This document shows positions 61,222 through 64,000 of a DNA stretch of 64,000 nucleotides, piece after piece. Made by a program: the position numbers and the translations under genes. Within the stretch, counting starts at the first letter, position 1, and each line of letters opens with the position of its first letter. This stretch comes from Stentor coeruleus (lineage: Eukaryota; Ciliophora; Heterotrichea; Heterotrichida; Stentoridae). The stretch lies in contig MPUH01000148.1 in NCBI GenBank assembly GCA_001970955.1, positions 1-64,000 on the forward strand. The letters run 5' to 3'. Under the pieces are notes generated by a model. That model was not told the origin of the DNA and searched no databases. It saw nothing but the letters and a program-made list of their open reading frames with translations.

Positions 61222-64000
61222 ATGTCAAGAAGAAGAGTTGGTGAGCAAAAAAGCGAGATTTGGGATATTTTTAGGCAAAATGAAACCCCTCCACCTATCG
61301 AGCAATCTGAAAAGTCAGCCTTTCTTCCTACTTTAAGCCGTGGGTCACGTGAAGGTTTCCGCAAGGAACAAACCCCGAAAATCCTACCTAAATTTGAAGA
61401 ACTGCCACATATTGAAATCAGAGGTCGTCTACGTGAACTTGAAATTCAAATGCTAGACTTACGTTCCGGTGTTGAAAGACGTCTAACTTCAATCTCAGAA
61501 GACTTCCCTAATCGTCTTAGTAAAGAAGTTAAAGCCCTTCAAGATCGTGATAGTTTTATGTGGAAAGATAACACTCAAAAACAACAACAGATTTTCGAGT
61601 CTATGAAATTCCTTCAAGAAACCATGAAAATCAGCTTCGAACAAATGAACCTTGAAGTTTCAACCTTAAGAAGACGACTAGATGAAGTTTCTATAAAACA
61701 ATCATCAACAGTTAGAGAAATTGAACATATCGCAAAAATGCCTAGAGCTATTGAAGCTCCAGTACAAAATGTTGATTATACACCTTTAATGATGACATTT
61801 CGTGAAGCTATGAATGAAGAAAGAAGGAAAAGAGAAGCTGTACAACAAGAACTTGGTAGTCAAATACAAGAATTACATAGTTTATTGAGAAATAATTATA
61901 TTGAACATGGGAAAAGATTACAAGAATATAGAGATCAGACTATGCTTACTCAGAATGAGACTAAAGGACAAATTATTGGTCTTGAAACTACAAAAGAGGA
62001 AAAACAAAGAAATGATCAGGAGTATATAAAAAGTGTTTTTAATAATTTACAAAGAAGACTTGAGGATGAAGTTGGGCAAAGGTCTCAGTTAGAAAAAGAG
62101 TTTAAGATGTGGATGGACTCTAGGCTGAATAATTTTCAGAAAATCATGAGGACTGATGAAAAAGATTTAGTTGATAGAGAAGCAAAAATGCTTGGGATGA
62201 TACAAGATGGACTTAGTGCCTTACATGAAATAATCAGTAGAGTTAAAGAATCTTCTTCAGCATCAGTGACTAAAGTTCAAACTTTAACAAATGAGAGTAT
62301 CAAAGACTTAGCCCAAGCTTTATCTTCTATTAAAGATAGTCTTTATCAACGAATTGAAGGTATTGAATTCTCTCTTCAAGAAGAAGCGAAATTCCAAGTT
62401 GAACAAAGTGGGTCAATGGCAACCCATATAAAAACCCTTGCAGAAAAAGTGGACTATTACAAAACAAATCTTGAAAACTCGATAATGTCCACTGAAAACC
62501 GACTTAAATCTATACTTTACGATATCCAACAAGCTTCAGGAACAAAAGATGAAGAGCTTCAAAACTGGAAACAAGTTTTCAAAGACCAAATACAAGATCA
62601 AATCCTCTTACACAAAGACAAAATCGAAAAAACCTCTAAAGACTTTGAAGGAAAATACAAAGATGCCAGAGACCAAACTGAAAACACTATAAAAAAAATG
62701 TTCAAAATAAAACAAGACCTTGAAACCAGCGTGGAACAACTAAAAAATAATATGAATTTTGAAGATGGGCTTATAGAACAAAAAGTAAATACTGCTGTTA
62801 ATAAAATCAACGATAAACTTGATATGCAGATAAACTCATTAAACCAAACACTTGAAAAAACTCTAGCTGATTTCCGGGCTCAAAACACGGCAAATTTAGC
62901 AACAAAAATCGAGCAGGTGGTCAAATTGTCCCAAGATTCCATAAAAAATACTGTGGCTGAAGAAACAAAAGCTAGGAAAAATGACACCCAAAACCTTGAA
63001 AGTCAATTGAAATCCTTTACTGATAGTATATTGTCTAGAGTTACACATAGTTTAGAGAAGGAAATAGAAAACCTTAGCGACCGAGTCCATAACATTTTAA
63101 ATGAAGAAGAAATTTTTAAAGAAGAACTCAAAAGGCTTAGAGTTGAAACTGCAAGTACCGTCGAACAAATGTTTTCTTCTATAGACGAAGCTAAGGAAAA
63201 CATAAAACAATGGTCAGAAGTTTATACTGGTAAAATAATCTCTGATACTAAAGATGAGGTCAAAACATTAATTGAAGTTGAAAGGGAAATTTTACTTAAA
63301 GAAATTGATAAAGGGAAAAATGAAGTAAAAATCCTAGTCGACAATGTGCATAACAATATTAATAAATCTATGACTGAAGAAGCTCAGTTAAGTAAAAAAA
63401 TAGAATTTGAGCTTAATAAAGAAAAAGAAGCTAGGAATAAAGAATTAGCTATGATTGGGAAAAAAAATGATGAAATGATGGTTCAGATCAGAGAGTCTAT
63501 AAACTCAAGTTCAGAGTCATCGAAAACTTTATGTAAAGCTTTAGTTGCTAAAGAAGCTACAGAAAGGAATCAGGCACAAGAAAATATAATGAAAAACCTT
63601 CAGTCGCAAATGACTGCACTTGAAGACTTACTAAAATTTTACACTTCTAAAATGGCAGGGGATATAAGATTTGAAATGACTGAAGTTGTTGAAGAAGAAA
63701 AACAAGCTCGGACTAAAGGAGAAATTGCCCAAAAACAACATAATAAAAAAGTTAAAGCGCAAATCAAAACACAAAAAGATACACTTGAAGTTGAGTTGTG
63801 TGTTAAAAACTTAATCGATTCTGTTGTACAAATAAATACTATGTCTATGGTAAAAGATCAGAAAAAAAATCTGAGCAATAGGATTAAAAAATGGGTTGAG
63901 GACTTTGGTAAGGAAATCGAAGACACTTCTAAAGGTATATACAAAGAATTAAATAAAGTTAAGACTCATATATCTGATGAAATAAATACAAAAATTGAAG
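61222..64000 (+). CDS. giant coiled-coil protein, runs off the window (partial)
   Basis: An open frame of at least 926 codons from ATG 61222 to the window edge, with no stop and no TGA. The first 60 aa is basic with Pro (SRRRVGEQKSEIWDIF, ETPPPIEQSEKSAF). The rest is almost uninterrupted charged heptads (LPHIELRGRLRELE-like start near residue 65, then SALHEIISRVKESSS, QLKSFTDSILSRV). It is probably a filament or striated-fibre component (SF-assemblin-like in style, but much longer) of the cortex or basal-body roots; this is inference. It begins only 34 bp after the PLU-1/PHD stop, on the same strand, so its promoter must be tiny or lie within the upstream gene. The 3' end is missing. Confidence 0.85.
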   Translation, partial: MSRRRVGEQKSEIWDIFRQNETPPPIEQSEKSAFLPTLSRGSREGFRKEQTPKILPKFEELPHIEIRGRLRELEIQMLDLRSGVERRLTSISEDFPNRLSKEVKALQDRDSFMWKDNTQKQQQIFESMKFLQETMKISFEQMNLEVSTLRRRLDEVSIKQSSTVREIEHIAKMPRAIEAPVQNVDYTPLMMTFREAMNEERRKREAVQQELGSQIQELHSLLRNNYIEHGKRLQEYRDQTMLTQNETKGQIIGLETTKEEKQRNDQEYIKSVFNNLQRRLEDEVGQRSQLEKEFKMWMDSRLNNFQKIMRTDEKDLVDREAKMLGMIQDGLSALHEIISRVKESSSASVTKVQTLTNESIKDLAQALSSIKDSLYQRIEGIEFSLQEEAKFQVEQSGSMATHIKTLAEKVDYYKTNLENSIMSTENRLKSILYDIQQASGTKDEELQNWKQVFKDQIQDQILLHKDKIEKTSKDFEGKYKDARDQTENTIKKMFKIKQDLETSVEQLKNNMNFEDGLIEQKVNTAVNKINDKLDMQINSLNQTLEKTLADFRAQNTANLATKIEQVVKLSQDSIKNTVAEETKARKNDTQNLESQLKSFTDSILSRVTHSLEKEIENLSDRVHNILNEEEIFKEELKRLRVETASTVEQMFSSIDEAKENIKQWSEVYTGKIISDTKDEVKTLIEVEREILLKEIDKGKNEVKILVDNVHNNINKSMTEEAQLSKKIEFELNKEKEARNKELAMIGKKNDEMMVQIRESINSSSESSKTLCKALVAKEATERNQAQENIMKNLQSQMTALEDLLKFYTSKMAGDIRFEMTEVVEEEKQARTKGEIAQKQHNKKVKAQIKTQKDTLEVELCVKNLIDSVVQINTMSMVKDQKKNLSNRIKKWVEDFGKEIEDTSKGIYKELNKVKTHISDEINTKIE

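Noticed and set aside
1-64000. tRNA, rRNA, CRISPR, telomere, or LTR/virus-like elements
   Set aside because: I saw no B-box-like tRNA core outside coding sequence, no rRNA blocks, no regular spacer repeats, no telomeric repeats at the ends, and no gag, integrase or capsid-like reading frames.

Overview
The window looks like macronuclear DNA of a heterotrich ciliate (the group of Stentor, Blepharisma and Fabrea). It is AT-rich, densely packed with genes on both strands, and has no operon logic. Seven genes are interrupted by eight introns, each exactly 15 nt long, starting GTA, ending AG and carrying A at position 10. Fifteen-nt introns are a known hallmark of heterotrichs. Recognised genes end in TAA or TAG. 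One in-frame TGA (14653-14655) sits at the invariant Trp of an Mpv17-family protein, and the three frames whose first stop is TGA can be read on to a nearby TAG or TAA. This suggests TGA=Trp, as reported for Blepharisma, but it rests on one strong case, so the species is left open. No telomere, tRNA, rRNA or CRISPR array was seen.

Layout. 1-8 kb: AT-rich spacer, a giant F-box/LRR-like gene and a small C2H2 zinc-finger gene. 8-22 kb: a SHIPPO-repeat ciliary protein, a complete IRE1 kinase/RNase facing a PX sorting nexin with only 4 bp between their start codons, an omega-amidase (NIT2), an Mpv17-family membrane protein, an ankyrin protein, an aspartic-protease-like protein lacking one catalytic Asp, cytosolic malate dehydrogenase and a HExxH protein. 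22-35 kb: coiled-coil and CxFxP-motif proteins, a Cys/His tandem-motif protein, a DExH helicase, acyl-CoA oxidase and an acylated MORN protein. 35-46 kb: a kelch/Cys-rich membrane protein, unknown genes, a LINE 3' fossil and a cyclic-nucleotide-domain K+ channel. 46-64 kb: a long gene-poor stretch with one small zinc finger, then 14-3-3, a KIF12-like kinesin, an acylated small protein, coiled-coil proteins and a PLU-1/PHD chromatin-type protein.

The genes are mostly independent housekeeping, cytoskeletal, ciliary, signalling and membrane-traffic functions. A shared theme is cilium/cortex biology: SHIPPO, MORN, kinesin, coiled coils, and three proteins beginning MG-x-C-like acylation motifs.

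Two window-wide patterns stand out. First, intergenic DNA is strongly strand-asymmetric: the sequence 5' of a gene is nearly G-free on the coding strand, the sequence 3' of a gene is nearly C-free, and the pattern flips with gene direction. Second, nine single N's each sit at or near a duplicated stretch of 22-148 bp. Collapsing the duplications restores frame in the three genes they cross, so they are unmerged contig overlaps.
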